From positions 1 through 64,000 of the forward strand of contig JBMNJE010000013.1 in NCBI GenBank assembly GCA_050951505.1: a stretch of 64,000 nucleotides of DNA, written 5' to 3'. The position numbers and the translations under genes are program-made. Position 1 is the stretch's first letter. Each line of letters starts with the position of its first letter. Source of the DNA: DUOA01 sp012839095 (GTDB lineage: Bacteria > Bacillota > Clostridia > Caldicoprobacterales > DTU083). This document shows, in pieces, positions 50,591 to 59,485 of the stretch. The notes beneath the pieces were generated by a model. The model did no database searches, was not told the origin of the DNA, and worked only from the letters and a program-made list of their open reading frames with translations.

Positions 50591-52304
50591 CAGCCTTATG
50601 CGCCTGCTGAAAAGAGCCCTGCCCTACTGGAAGATCATTTTGCTGTGCATGCTGTGCGTATTGCTGGTCAATATGGCCGAACTGTACAAACCCCTCATTA
50701 TGGAAAGGGTAATCGATGATTTTCTAATTGGAAGCAAACCGGAACGGGGACTTTATTCAATAACGGGCATGGGCATAATCTACCTGCTTCTCATAGCAGT
50801 CAGCTCAGGTTTGACTGTTTTTCAGGTCAATGCCATAAACCATGTCGGCCAGAGCATCGTTACAGATCTCCGCAGAACCGTATTTTCCCACATTCAGCGC
50901 ATGCCGCTGTCCGTTCTTGACAAATACTCATCAGGGAGACTTATTACACGGGCTACCAATGATGTGGAAGCCCTGAGTGAGCTCTTTACCGACGTAATTA
51001 TTGATTTGTTCAGGGATGTTTTCCTTCTTGCAGGCATCATAATCATTATGCTCAGCCTGGACATCCAGCTGGCTTTGATTGGCTTTACGGTCATTCCTTT
51101 CATAGCCCTGATCACCAATATTATTAAGAAGAAAATGAAGGCCAATTTCATTGCAATAAAGAGCCTGACAGGCCGGATCAACGGCTTTTTTGCCGAGAAT
51201 ATTGCCGGAATGAAGCTGGTGCAGATATTCAACATGCAAAAGGATAAGGAAAATGAGTTCCAGGTACTGAATAACAAATATTATGCTGCCTCGCTGACGC
51301 GTCTGAAACTGAACAGCATCCTGCGCCCGTCGATAGAGATATTCAACACCCTGGCCATCGCCCTGCTGGTATGGTATGGAATGGGCAGGATTATAAACCG
51401 CAGCCTGGACCTGGGAGTTCTCTATGCTTTCACAAACTATATCAAGCAGTTTTTTGCCCCCATCAACGACCTGGCTGAGAAGTACAATACCATACAGTCG
51501 GCAGTAGTGTCAGCTGATCGGGTGTATGAGCTGCTGGATCAGAAAGACAGTCTGGAAGACTATGACTCAGGCATACAGGTCGGCCGCCTGGAAGGAAGCA
51601 TTGAATTTAAAAATGTCTGGTTTGCCTATAATGAAGGAGAATGGGTTCTGAAGGACGTCAGTTTCCGGATTGAAAAGGGGCAGACCGCCGCCTTTGTAGG
51701 TGCCACCGGTTCGGGAAAAACCACCATCATCAACCTGATCTCCCGGTTCTATCAGGTACAGAAAGGCGAAATCCTGATAGACGGCATAAACATCAATGAC
51801 ATTAACCTTAGAGATCTCCGGCGGAATATCTCAGTGGTTCTGCAGGATGTATTCCTGTATTCCGGCAGCATCAGGGACAATATTACGCTCAATACTCCTA
51901 TGTCGGAAGAAGAGGTACAGCGCGCTCTTGAGCTTTCCTGTGCAGATACCTTTATCCAGGAGCTTCCCAATAAACTGGATGAGCCGGTTTCGGAAAGAGG
52001 CAGTACCTTTTCAGCAGGTCAAAGGCAGCTGCTGGCTTTTGCAAGAACTATTGCCCATGACCCCTCTATCTTTGTGCTGGATGAAGCGACAGCCAATATT
52101 GATACCAAGACCGAGAAACTGATTCAGAAGTCCATCGAAAACGTATCCACAGGCCGCACTACCCTGATTGTTGCCCATCGCCTGTCTACCATACGGCATG
52201 CGGATGTTATTTTCATAATAAGAAAGGGACGAATCGTTGAGAAGGGTAATCATGAAACCCTGATGGAGCTGGGCGGGTACTACAGCAGGCTTAATGCAGT
52301 GTAG
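50580..52304 (+). CDS. ABC exporter half-transporter 2 (catalytic ATP site half)
   Basis: About 574 residues: six membrane helices, Walker A GATGSGKTT, signature TFSAGQRQLLA (SAGQ instead of SGGQ), Walker B FVLDEATANID with the intact catalytic Glu, and switch His in IVAHRLSTIRH. The non-canonical signature faces the degenerate Walker B of the partner, as expected for a heterodimer. The ATG at 50580 is chosen for the GGGAGAG site 9 nt upstream and the 11-bp overlap with the first gene. Substrate unknown; multidrug export is plausible. Confidence 0.93.
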   Translation: MKNNSLMRLLKRALPYWKIILLCMLCVLLVNMAELYKPLIMERVIDDFLIGSKPERGLYSITGMGIIYLLLIAVSSGLTVFQVNAINHVGQSIVTDLRRTVFSHIQRMPLSVLDKYSSGRLITRATNDVEALSELFTDVIIDLFRDVFLLAGIIIIMLSLDIQLALIGFTVIPFIALITNIIKKKMKANFIAIKSLTGRINGFFAENIAGMKLVQIFNMQKDKENEFQVLNNKYYAASLTRLKLNSILRPSIEIFNTLAIALLVWYGMGRIINRSLDLGVLYAFTNYIKQFFAPINDLAEKYNTIQSAVVSADRVYELLDQKDSLEDYDSGIQVGRLEGSIEFKNVWFAYNEGEWVLKDVSFRIEKGQTAAFVGATGSGKTTIINLISRFYQVQKGEILIDGININDINLRDLRRNISVVLQDVFLYSGSIRDNITLNTPMSEEEVQRALELSCADTFIQELPNKLDEPVSERGSTFSAGQRQLLAFARTIAHDPSIFVLDEATANIDTKTEKLIQKSIENVSTGRTTLIVAHRLSTIRHADVIFIIRKGRIVEKGNHETLMELGGYYSRLNAV

Positions 52305-52501
52305 ATATTTTCCCTGGATATAGAATATTGAATCATCAGCTTTCTATTGTGAAATTAACCCCTCACAGTATTCCTTATAATCTGCTAAGATGTTTCAATC
52401 GATTACTGAAGTTTGCTTTATTATACCACTGCAACACAATCTTCAGCAAATGGCATTTTTCTCTTGAAGCAGGATTGCCATATGAGCGATGCCGGAAACA
52501 A

Positions 52502-52530
52502 TTGATACAATAAAACATATATGTTATAGT
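52502..52530 (+). promoter_or_regulatory. Promoter of the MntA-HepT pair
   Basis: TTGATA (52502-52507), 17-bp spacer, TATAGT (52525-52530). The transcript would begin about 35 nt upstream of the start at 52575. 52305-52501 contains nothing recognisable. Confidence 0.6.
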
Positions 52531-52574
52531 TGAATCAAGAATAATTTCGGATCTAATTTTTGGGAAGTGAGTGC

Positions 52575-53009
52575 ATGGATTCAACTCGGCCTGTTGAGAT
52601 TATAAAAAACTATTTTGAAGACAAGAGCGATGTACTTACAGTGTATTTGTTTGGTTCAACTGTAAAAGGTACTGCAAGAGACAACAGCGACATTGATATC
52701 GGAGTGTTATTTATCGAAGATTCACCTCCACTCTACCGTTTTGAACGGAAGCTGGAGATAACAAATGATCTGGAAGACTTACTGGGCATTTCTGTAGATG
52801 TAATAGATTTGGAAAGTGCTGATTTGTTCTTTATACACCAGGTAATGTTAAACAAAAGGATTTTAACCGATAAGAATATTGCGAGACGAGTTATTTTTGA
52901 AGTAGAAAAGAGAAGAGAATATTTCGACAGAAAAAGTTTTTATGATGTATATCACAGTCAGGCCCTTAAGCGCCTGGAAGAAAAAAGGAGAAGATACCAG
53001 GATGGTTGA
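52575..53009 (+). CDS. mntA: MntA-type nucleotidyltransferase antitoxin
   Basis: About 144 residues of the minimal nucleotidyltransferase family. The active-site motif GSTVKGTARDNSDID (GSX10DXD) is complete, with a third acidic residue in IDVIDLESAD. In characterised systems MntA neutralises HepT by adding AMP to a Tyr of the toxin. ATG 52575 is preceded by GGGAAGTGAG; an upstream in-frame TTG at 52560 is within that site. It overlaps the toxin gene by 8 nt. Together they form a type VII toxin-antitoxin pair. Confidence 0.9.
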   Translation: MDSTRPVEIIKNYFEDKSDVLTVYLFGSTVKGTARDNSDIDIGVLFIEDSPPLYRFERKLEITNDLEDLLGISVDVIDLESADLFFIHQVMLNKRILTDKNIARRVIFEVEKRREYFDRKSFYDVYHSQALKRLEEKRRRYQDG

Positions 53010-53424
53010 GAAAGAAGTAATTCTCAGAAGGCTGACGCTTTTGGAAGAATATTGCAATGACCTTGAGGAAGCTAAGCGCAATATTAGCTGGGAAAGATTT
53101 TCTCAAAATAAAGTTTTCAAACGCTATATCGAGAGAACTCTTCAGATGGCAATAGAGGCATGTCTTGATATCGGAAACCACATCATATCTTATGAAGGTT
53201 ACAGGGAGCCGGTCGATAACAAGGATGTATTTGAAGTATTACATGAACAAATGATCATTAATGAGGAATTGAAGGATCGTTTAAAAAAAATGGCCCAATT
53301 TCGCAATGTTATTGTTCATGATTATGTTCGTATACTGCCTGAAATTGTTTACTCCATTCTTACAAGTAATTTGGCAGATATTCTGGAATTTGCAGTTACA
53401 ATTAAGGATAGATACATAGTTTAA
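53002..53424 (+). CDS. hepT: HepT-type HEPN toxin (RNase)
   Basis: About 140 residues, all helical. The HEPN catalytic motif RNVIVHDY (R-x4-H-x-Y) is complete near residue 105-112; the Tyr is the known target of AMPylation by MntA. Preceding helices contain RTLQMAIEACLDIGNHIIS, a family hallmark. AAAGGAGA lies 9 nt before ATG 53002. A reading starting earlier at 52942 would overlap the antitoxin by 68 nt without a ribosome binding site. Expected function: RNA cleavage arresting growth when the antitoxin is depleted. Confidence 0.9.
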   Translation: MVEKEVILRRLTLLEEYCNDLEEAKRNISWERFSQNKVFKRYIERTLQMAIEACLDIGNHIISYEGYREPVDNKDVFEVLHEQMIINEELKDRLKKMAQFRNVIVHDYVRILPEIVYSILTSNLADILEFAVTIKDRYIV

Positions 53425-53466
53425 CAAAAATTGAGATGTCATACATATAGATAAATATCAATATGT

Positions 53467-53510
53467 TTTATAAAAAAGAACGAGCTTACATGGCTCGTCC
53501 CTTTTATAAA
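53467..53510. terminator. Bidirectional terminator between hepT and nrdJ
   Basis: ACGAGC (53480-53485) and GCTCGT (53493-53498) form the core stem, flanked by complementary TTTATAAAA / TTTTATAAA arms that supply T-tracts in both directions. Confidence 0.75.
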
Positions 53511-53550
53511 ATAAATGTAAATTAACAAATTACCTCAGGCGGCTTACCTT

Positions 53551-56500
53551 TTATGAACATCCGGTGGTAGCACCACACTCTTCACACACCTTGCAGGTGC
53601 CGTTCCTTCTCAGCCGGGTGCTGCCGCAGCTGGCACAGGATTCACCGTAAACCCTCTCCCCTTTTTCCATCACGCTTTTATAGTCAACAGCCGGTTCGGA
53701 CTGGGCGGCAGCAATAGATACCGTGTCACCCTGCGGGTCATCGGCCAGATCCCTGGCTGTCAGAAATGTTTCCACATCCTCGCCATTGGGCTTGACCTGG
53801 CACCTGGAGAAGTCACCCAGCTCGATATCAATGATCTTGCTGACCAGATCGGAAATGGATGTAGCCTGCTTAATGTAGGGATGCCTGCTGACAAAGCCTG
53901 AAGGCTCATACTGCTGTCCTCTCAGGGTACGGGAGATCTCCTGGGCCGGGATATTATACTGCAGCATATTGGATATGGCCTTGGAAAGTGAAGCCAGCAG
54001 CCCTTTTACCACTGTTCCTTCCTTGTCGGTGGAAATGAAAAGCTCTGCTATCTTTCCGTCGGAATAGAAGTTTACCGTCACATAGAGCTCAATATCCCCA
54101 ATTTTGGCACTGTGTGTGAATCCGGCCCTTCGTCCCCTGGGTTTTACCCGCATAGGTATCTTATCCCTGCTTGCCTTCGCCACTTCCAGGAGTTCCTTGT
54201 AAGAAAGATCCTCCAGTTTTTTCGAGGCATCGGCAGAAATGCCGGATGAAAGAGGCTGGCTTGCCTTGGAACCGTCCCGGTATATGGCTATTGCCTTTGT
54301 GCCGGTGGTATAGGCCAGCAGGTGGATTCTCTCAATATCCTTTACAGTGGCTGAATTCGGCAGATTCACGGTTTTGGAAACCGAGCCTGAAATCATGGGG
54401 GTCACGGCTGAAACCATAAGGACATGGCCTTCAGGAGAAATAAACCGGCTTCCGGTACCGCACTTGCTTGCCGTGTCAAAAATGGGATAGTGCTCGGGCT
54501 TAAGTCCGGGTGCACCCTCAATTTTCCCGTCTATTATATTGCCTTTGTCATCCCTGCGCAGGATATAACTGACAATTGCGTCGATTTCATCTTCCTGATA
54601 ACCCAGGTTCTTAAGGGCAGCCTCTATAACCGGGTTAACCATAACCATGGAACTGCCGCTGACCAGCTTCTTATAGATTACATGCGCATAGAAGGGCTCA
54701 ATGGATGTAGCGCCGCAGTCCATGGCAAAGGAGATGGTGCCGGTAGGGGCCACAACTGTTACCTGGGCATTCCTGTATCCAAAAACAGAACCGCTTTCAT
54801 AAGCAGAATTCCAAACCTGTTTCAGGGTCTCGCTAATGGCTTCAAAGCCCAAACCTTTAAGTAAGTCGTGATCGACTTCAATAGGCTGATAGCTCAGGCT
54901 TTCGTATTCATCTTCCCTGGCTCCTGCCACCCGTCCGTGGTTACGGATTACCCTCAGCATATGCTCTGCATTCAGCTTGTATTTCTCAAAGGGTCCCAGC
55001 TTCTGAGCCATCAGGGATGAAACATAGTAGGAATAACCGGTCATGATGCCCATGAATGCTGCAGCCAGGGTACGCGACTCCTCGGAGTCGTAAGGCAGGC
55101 CCGCTGCCATCAGCACGGAGGCCAGATTAGCCGGCCCCAGCCCGGTGGTGCGGAAGAGATGGGAGCGAAGGGCAATCTGCTTGGTCGGGAAATGGCCCCA
55201 GTGAATGGAAGCCTCCAACACCATCTGAATCAAGCCTATGGTATGTAAGTAATCCTCCAGCAGGAATTCGCCGGTTTCCGGTCTGTAAAAATGATAGAGA
55301 TTGATGGAAGCCAGGTTGCATGCCGTATCATCCAGAAAAGCATACTCACTGCAGGGGTTAGTGGCATTAATCTGGTTATGCTTTGCCCATACCTGGCCGT
55401 CCTCGCCTGCCGGACAGGTATGCCATTCATTGAATCTGCCGTGGAACTGCAGCCCCGGATCAGCACAGCTGTATGCCGATTGATTGATTGCATCCCATAG
55501 CTCTTTTACAGGGAGTTCCCTGTCCAGCTCGGGATCCACCCTGCCCTTCAGCTGAATAACGGCATCCGGATTCTTATCCAGTTCCAGAACCTTACGCATG
55601 GTGTCATCAGACAGACGCACGGAGTTGTTGCCGTTCTGGCCGGAAACAGTGCTGTAAGCGTCTCCGTTGAAATCAGTGTCGTAGCCCATTTTACCCAGGG
55701 CGCGCACCTTGTTCTCTTCTTTGGCCTTCCAGGTTACAAACTCCATAATATCCGGATGATCATCATCCACTATGACCATTTTGGCCGCCCGGCGGGTAGT
55801 TCCGCCGGATTTGATTGCGCCGGCATTTTTATCGAAACCCTTTAAAAAGCTCAGCAGGCCTGAAGAGTAGCCTCCCCCGGAGAGACGTTCTCCTTCCGCC
55901 CTCAGTGTTGAAAAATTGGTGCCTGTGCCTGAACCGCCTTTAAAAAGCTTGGTTTCCGTGACGTATTGTTCAGAAATGGACTGTTCGCCCATAAGCTTGT
56001 CCTGAATGGATGTGATAAAACAGGCGGAGGCCTGGGTACGGGTGTAACGATCGCTGCTTTCAACTATTTCCTTCTTCTCAGGGTCGTAATAATAAAGGCC
56101 GTCTGAGCCAGCCTCTATGCCATAGGCAAGCTTCAGGCCTGTGTTGAACCATTGCGGTGAATTCGGAGCCCAGGCCTGGGACAAAAGCAGATAAGCCAGT
56201 TCATCATAGAGTATCTGTTTTTGATCTTCGTCATCAAGCAGGCCTTCATCCAGAAGCGCAGAGGTCCAGAATTCAACCATGCGGTGGACAACCTCCCGCA
56301 TGCTGCGTTCATAGCCTGCTTCGTTGGACACACCGGCTTTCCTGAAGTAATGGGCAGCGATGATGTCGCATGCATTCTGTGAATAATGGACGGGAAACTC
56401 CAACCCCTTCATATCACAGACCACTTTATTTCTTGCATAGTCCTTGATAAGCACGTCTACGGTCTTCCACTCGAAAAGATCGTAGACTGTCTTGCCCGGG

Positions 56501-56556
56501 CTGTCTTCCAGTTCCTTGGTAAACCTTCTCACAATCAAGTCACTTATTGTTTTCAT
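53551..56556 (-). CDS. nrdJ: Adenosylcobalamin-dependent ribonucleoside-diphosphate reductase (class II)
   Basis: About 1001 residues. It reduces ribonucleotides to deoxyribonucleotides through a thiyl radical generated by coenzyme B12, needing no oxygen. The barrel shows FKGGSGTGTNFSTLRAEGE, the TNPCSEYAFLDDTACNLASINL region with active-site Cys and Asn, and APTGTISFAMDCGATSIEP. The C-terminal redox tail has CGSTRLRRNGTCKVCEECG with four Cys. The ATG at 56556 is chosen: the earlier ATG at 56568 overlaps the ribosome binding site GGAGG. No cobalamin riboswitch pattern is visible in the 220 bp upstream. Full length and intact. Confidence 0.95.
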   Translation of the reverse strand: MKTISDLIVRRFTKELEDSPGKTVYDLFEWKTVDVLIKDYARNKVVCDMKGLEFPVHYSQNACDIIAAHYFRKAGVSNEAGYERSMREVVHRMVEFWTSALLDEGLLDDEDQKQILYDELAYLLLSQAWAPNSPQWFNTGLKLAYGIEAGSDGLYYYDPEKKEIVESSDRYTRTQASACFITSIQDKLMGEQSISEQYVTETKLFKGGSGTGTNFSTLRAEGERLSGGGYSSGLLSFLKGFDKNAGAIKSGGTTRRAAKMVIVDDDHPDIMEFVTWKAKEENKVRALGKMGYDTDFNGDAYSTVSGQNGNNSVRLSDDTMRKVLELDKNPDAVIQLKGRVDPELDRELPVKELWDAINQSAYSCADPGLQFHGRFNEWHTCPAGEDGQVWAKHNQINATNPCSEYAFLDDTACNLASINLYHFYRPETGEFLLEDYLHTIGLIQMVLEASIHWGHFPTKQIALRSHLFRTTGLGPANLASVLMAAGLPYDSEESRTLAAAFMGIMTGYSYYVSSLMAQKLGPFEKYKLNAEHMLRVIRNHGRVAGAREDEYESLSYQPIEVDHDLLKGLGFEAISETLKQVWNSAYESGSVFGYRNAQVTVVAPTGTISFAMDCGATSIEPFYAHVIYKKLVSGSSMVMVNPVIEAALKNLGYQEDEIDAIVSYILRRDDKGNIIDGKIEGAPGLKPEHYPIFDTASKCGTGSRFISPEGHVLMVSAVTPMISGSVSKTVNLPNSATVKDIERIHLLAYTTGTKAIAIYRDGSKASQPLSSGISADASKKLEDLSYKELLEVAKASRDKIPMRVKPRGRRAGFTHSAKIGDIELYVTVNFYSDGKIAELFISTDKEGTVVKGLLASLSKAISNMLQYNIPAQEISRTLRGQQYEPSGFVSRHPYIKQATSISDLVSKIIDIELGDFSRCQVKPNGEDVETFLTARDLADDPQGDTVSIAAAQSEPAVDYKSVMEKGERVYGESCASCGSTRLRRNGTCKVCEECGATTGCS

Positions 56557-56769
56557 CTCGTCCTCCATATAAAGCGTTATTCTTCATATGCAGAAACAAC
56601 TGATTGGACATCTCCGCCGCAAACAGCTTTTTAAACGACAATATTCTGCATAACATACCGTATAAACACATTATATAGTATGTTACATTATTATACTACA
56701 CAATTTGTAGTATAGCAACAGAGAAATGAAAATTATAAGTTTTCTGCGGACAAGCTGAAAACAGGCTGT

Positions 56770-56797
56770 AAAAAGCCAAAAGGCAGCTTCAGCTGCC
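56770..56797 (-). terminator. Terminator of mscL overlapping its stop codon
   Basis: GGCAGC and GCTGCC (56782-56787 and 56792-56797) pair around TTCA/TGAA, which contains the TGA stop of mscL; on the minus strand TTTTGGCTTTTT follows. Confidence 0.75.
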
Positions 56798-57208
56798 CGT
56801 GTTTTCTTTAAGAAGGTCCCTGATTTCAGTAAGCAAAAGCTCTTCCTTGGTCGGCTGGGGCTCCGGAGGAGCCTCTTCTTTCTTCTCTTCCTCATCCTTC
56901 TTATTGAATCGGTTTATAAGGCGTATAGCCAGGAAAATGGAAAATGAGATAATAAGGAAGTCGACGATATTCTGCAAAAACTGGCCGTAATTCAGGGTCA
57001 GTTCGGGCTGTGTCTCGCTGACAGCCTCCCGAATCATCCATTTGGCTTCGGTAAGATTGATGCCGCCGGTCAGTATGCCCAGTACAGGCATAATTATATC
57101 ATTGACAAGGGAGGTTACGATTTTTCCAAATGCCCCGCCAATGATCACACCTATGGCCAGATCCACTACATTCCCCTTAACAGCAAACTTTTTAAAGTCT
57201 TCCCACAT
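56789..57208 (-). CDS. mscL: Large-conductance mechanosensitive channel
   Basis: 139 residues with the MscL signature: MWEDFKKFAVKGNVVDLAIGVIIGGAFGKIVTSLVNDIIMPVLG in helix 1 (written in pieces by position 1-44), periplasmic loop (about 45-75), helix 2 (about 76-98, NIVDFLIISFSIFLAIRL) and an acidic helical C-terminal bundle (KKDEEEKKEEAPPEPQPTKEE ... LLTEIRDLL). It opens under membrane tension to release solutes during hypo-osmotic shock. Single gene with its own terminator; GGAGGAG precedes the ATG. Confidence 0.97.
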   Translation of the reverse strand: MWEDFKKFAVKGNVVDLAIGVIIGGAFGKIVTSLVNDIIMPVLGILTGGINLTEAKWMIREAVSETQPELTLNYGQFLQNIVDFLIISFSIFLAIRLINRFNKKDEEEKKEEAPPEPQPTKEELLLTEIRDLLKENTGS

Positions 57209-57270
57209 AACTGCTCCTCCTTTTCCCCTTTTTGAATTTGTTCCCGCACCTTAACAGACAGGTTAACAGG

Positions 57271-57897
57271 TCAACGGTTTTTAACTGCAATCCCCTCCAG
57301 GGCATCTGCCACATCTTCGCACATGTCGTAGATACGCTCCAAATTGTCATATATGTCTTTCCATTTTACTATATCCAAATCCGACTTGTCATTACTGCTG
57401 AAAAGAGCCTTAATGGAAGAGCGGTGGAGCTTATCGCCCTTTTCCTCCATTTTATTTACTTCGATAATCAGACTGTTCAGCTTCTTGGAGTTCTTGAAGA
57501 GTTCAAATTCCTCAACAGCATCCGCCACCGCCTTAGTTATGGACTTGGCCAGTTCTGCCATCTCCAGGGCGGCCGGCTCTACCTTTTCAATGGAAAACAC
57601 GTCAAACAGATTTGCAACATCTTCTATGGAATCGGTAATGCTGTCAATGGTGTTTCCGATCTCAATGAGATCTTCCCGATCGATGGGCGTTATAAACGCT
57701 GCATTAAGTGCACGTACCAGAACATGGAGCAGACTGTCGGCCTCGTGCTCTGTAGTATGTATATCTTCAGCTTTTTTTGCAACATCGGTATAATTGTGCA
57801 TCAGTTCATCCAGTTGAATTGCAGCCTTATGGGCACATTGGGCCATGTTGTGCAAAATTTCAAAGTAATTGGTTTCTTTGCGCTTTCCGAATTTCAT
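57271..57897 (-). CDS. DUF47 / PhoU-like accessory protein of the phosphate transporter
   Basis: 208 residues, all helical, with PhoU-like pattern NYFEILHNMAQCAHKAAIQLDE, HTTEHEADSLLHVLVRALNAAFITPIDREDLIEIGNTIDSITD and EDVADALEGI. DUF47 proteins accompany Pit-type transporters and modulate phosphate (or other anion) uptake. It lies 37 bp after the transporter gene on the same strand, so the two are in one operon. Confidence 0.92.
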   Translation of the reverse strand: MKFGKRKETNYFEILHNMAQCAHKAAIQLDELMHNYTDVAKKAEDIHTTEHEADSLLHVLVRALNAAFITPIDREDLIEIGNTIDSITDSIEDVANLFDVFSIEKVEPAALEMAELAKSITKAVADAVEEFELFKNSKKLNSLIIEVNKMEEKGDKLHRSSIKALFSSNDKSDLDIVKWKDIYDNLERIYDMCEDVADALEGIAVKNR

Positions 57898-57934
57898 ATG
57901 CTCACCTCGTTCATATTTATATGTAAAAAACTGA

Positions 57935-58954
57935 TTAAAAAATTGCCATGAAGAGCTTTGCCATCAGATAACCTATCAGGCCGCACCCGGGAAAGGTCAG
58001 AACCCAGGCGTACACCATTTCCAGTGCGATACGCCAGTTCACTGATGAGATCCGTCTTGAAGTGCCCACCCCCATTATGGCAGTGGTTTTGGTGTGGGTT
58101 GTGGATACCGGAAGCCCGGTAAGGGAAGCCAGCAGAAGGCAGGCACTTGCACCTGCGTCTGATGCAAACCCCTGATAGGTATCCATTTTTACCATATCCA
58201 TACCCACTGTTTTAATAATACGCCATCCCCCGACTGCAGTTCCCAGTCCCATGGTTAAGGAACATAGAACCATAACCCACAGGGGAATTACAAAGGTGCC
58301 GTCTGCTGCTCTGCCGGCCATTCCGTTCAGAAAGAGAGCCATCATGAATACACCCATGAACTTCTGCCCGTCCTGGGCACCGTGCAGGAAAGCCATCCAG
58401 GCTGCCATTCCTGCCTGTCCTTTTCTGAAAAAGGATTCGGCCTTCCTCCTTTCGGCATTACGGAAAAAAGCCTCGATAAAACGAGCGATGCCGAATCCGG
58501 AACCAAATCCCAGTATGGATGATACAACCAGTCCTATAAGTACCTTGGACCATTCTTTCATGTTTACTGCAGAAAGGCCTCCCAGTGCCAGTGCCGCGCC
58601 TGTTATCCCTGCGATAAGGGCATGGCTTTCACTGGTGGGAATGCCGTAATACCAGGCTGCTACCGCCCAGATGACAATGGAAAACATGGCAGCTGCCAGA
58701 ACTACCAGAGACTGCTGATTGCCGGCAGGTCCGAAATCCACCATTTTTGATATGGTATCAGCCACCTGTGACGATATAAGGGTCATCAGCAATACTCCCA
58801 AAAAATTAAAAATAACAGCTACAATAATAGCTGAACGGGGACGCAGCACCTTGGTAGCCACAGCACTTCCGATGGCATTGGGGGCGTCTGTCCATCCGTT
58901 GACAAATACCACACCCAGTACCAGCAAAACACTGATTATAAACGCCAGACTCAT
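57935..58954 (-). CDS. pit: Low-affinity inorganic phosphate transporter, PiT family
   Basis: 339 residues, about ten membrane helices. The two PiT repeats are evident in VNGWTDAPNAIGSAVATKVLRPR (N-terminal, GANDxxN-like TDAPNAIG) and GVGTSRRISSVNWR; ESHALIAGITGAALA and VSTTHTKTTAIMGVG are further family landmarks. It takes up phosphate with proton or cation symport. Followed by the DUF47 partner. Confidence 0.94.
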   Translation of the reverse strand: MSLAFIISVLLVLGVVFVNGWTDAPNAIGSAVATKVLRPRSAIIVAVIFNFLGVLLMTLISSQVADTISKMVDFGPAGNQQSLVVLAAAMFSIVIWAVAAWYYGIPTSESHALIAGITGAALALGGLSAVNMKEWSKVLIGLVVSSILGFGSGFGIARFIEAFFRNAERRKAESFFRKGQAGMAAWMAFLHGAQDGQKFMGVFMMALFLNGMAGRAADGTFVIPLWVMVLCSLTMGLGTAVGGWRIIKTVGMDMVKMDTYQGFASDAGASACLLLASLTGLPVSTTHTKTTAIMGVGTSRRISSVNWRIALEMVYAWVLTFPGCGLIGYLMAKLFMAIF

Positions 58955-59113
58955 TCATTCACCCCACGATTCTCGTTTTTAGCACAATTTCTGACAATAT
59001 ATATTATACATGATGGGAAACTGTATAGTCCACTGTTTTCCTTTGCTTTGAAAAATTGCCCTGCTTTAAGGATGCTGCAAATGTAAAATTGAAACATTGA
59101 ATATAACTCATTT

Positions 59114-59485
59114 TCACTTATAATCAGACCGGTCGGATAAATCACACAATTTTGAACTGCAAAATGTTATAAACCCGTTATTACTCAATATTCGCAGGAA
59201 TACCCACAACCTTTCGTAAATGGGGGCTGCCCTCTCACCGAACTTCTCATTGAGCAGCCCCCCTATCTCTTCTACCGTACGATACCCATCTATCATCTGC
59301 CATACATAACTTCCTCTGTCATCCAGGCGAATGCGCATTACCTCCGGTGTGTTTCTGATTATTCGTATAATTCGATGGAGCAATTTGTCCCTGGGAATTA
59401 TGATTTCCACCATGCCGCCGGAGACACTCTCTGATATTTTCTCCTTGTTTTTTGCAGGGATCAGGAGCAGTTTATTACCGATCAC
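59114..59485 (-). CDS. PqqD-like (RiPP-recognition-type) protein
   Basis: 123 residues. The C-terminal 85 residues fit the PqqD fold: IIIPRDKLLHRIIRIIRNTP, IRLDDRGSYVWQMIDGYRTV, EEIGGLLNEKFGE, and LWVFLRILSNNGFI. PqqD proteins normally present precursor peptides to modifying enzymes, but no RiPP precursor or radical SAM enzyme is nearby. The start overlaps the stop of the OPT transporter gene by 4 bp (ATGA), so the two are translated together, suggesting a joint role in peptide uptake or sensing. Role inferred only. Confidence 0.82.
   Translation of the reverse strand: MIGNKLLLIPAKNKEKISESVSGGMVEIIIPRDKLLHRIIRIIRNTPEVMRIRLDDRGSYVWQMIDGYRTVEEIGGLLNEKFGERAAPIYERLWVFLRILSNNGFITFCSSKLCDLSDRSDYK

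Noticed and set aside
56557..56788. Possible cobalamin riboswitch before the B12-dependent reductase
   Set aside because: The upstream sequence lacks the B12-box pattern and long structured leader; only 220 bp separate it from mscL's neighbouring DNA.
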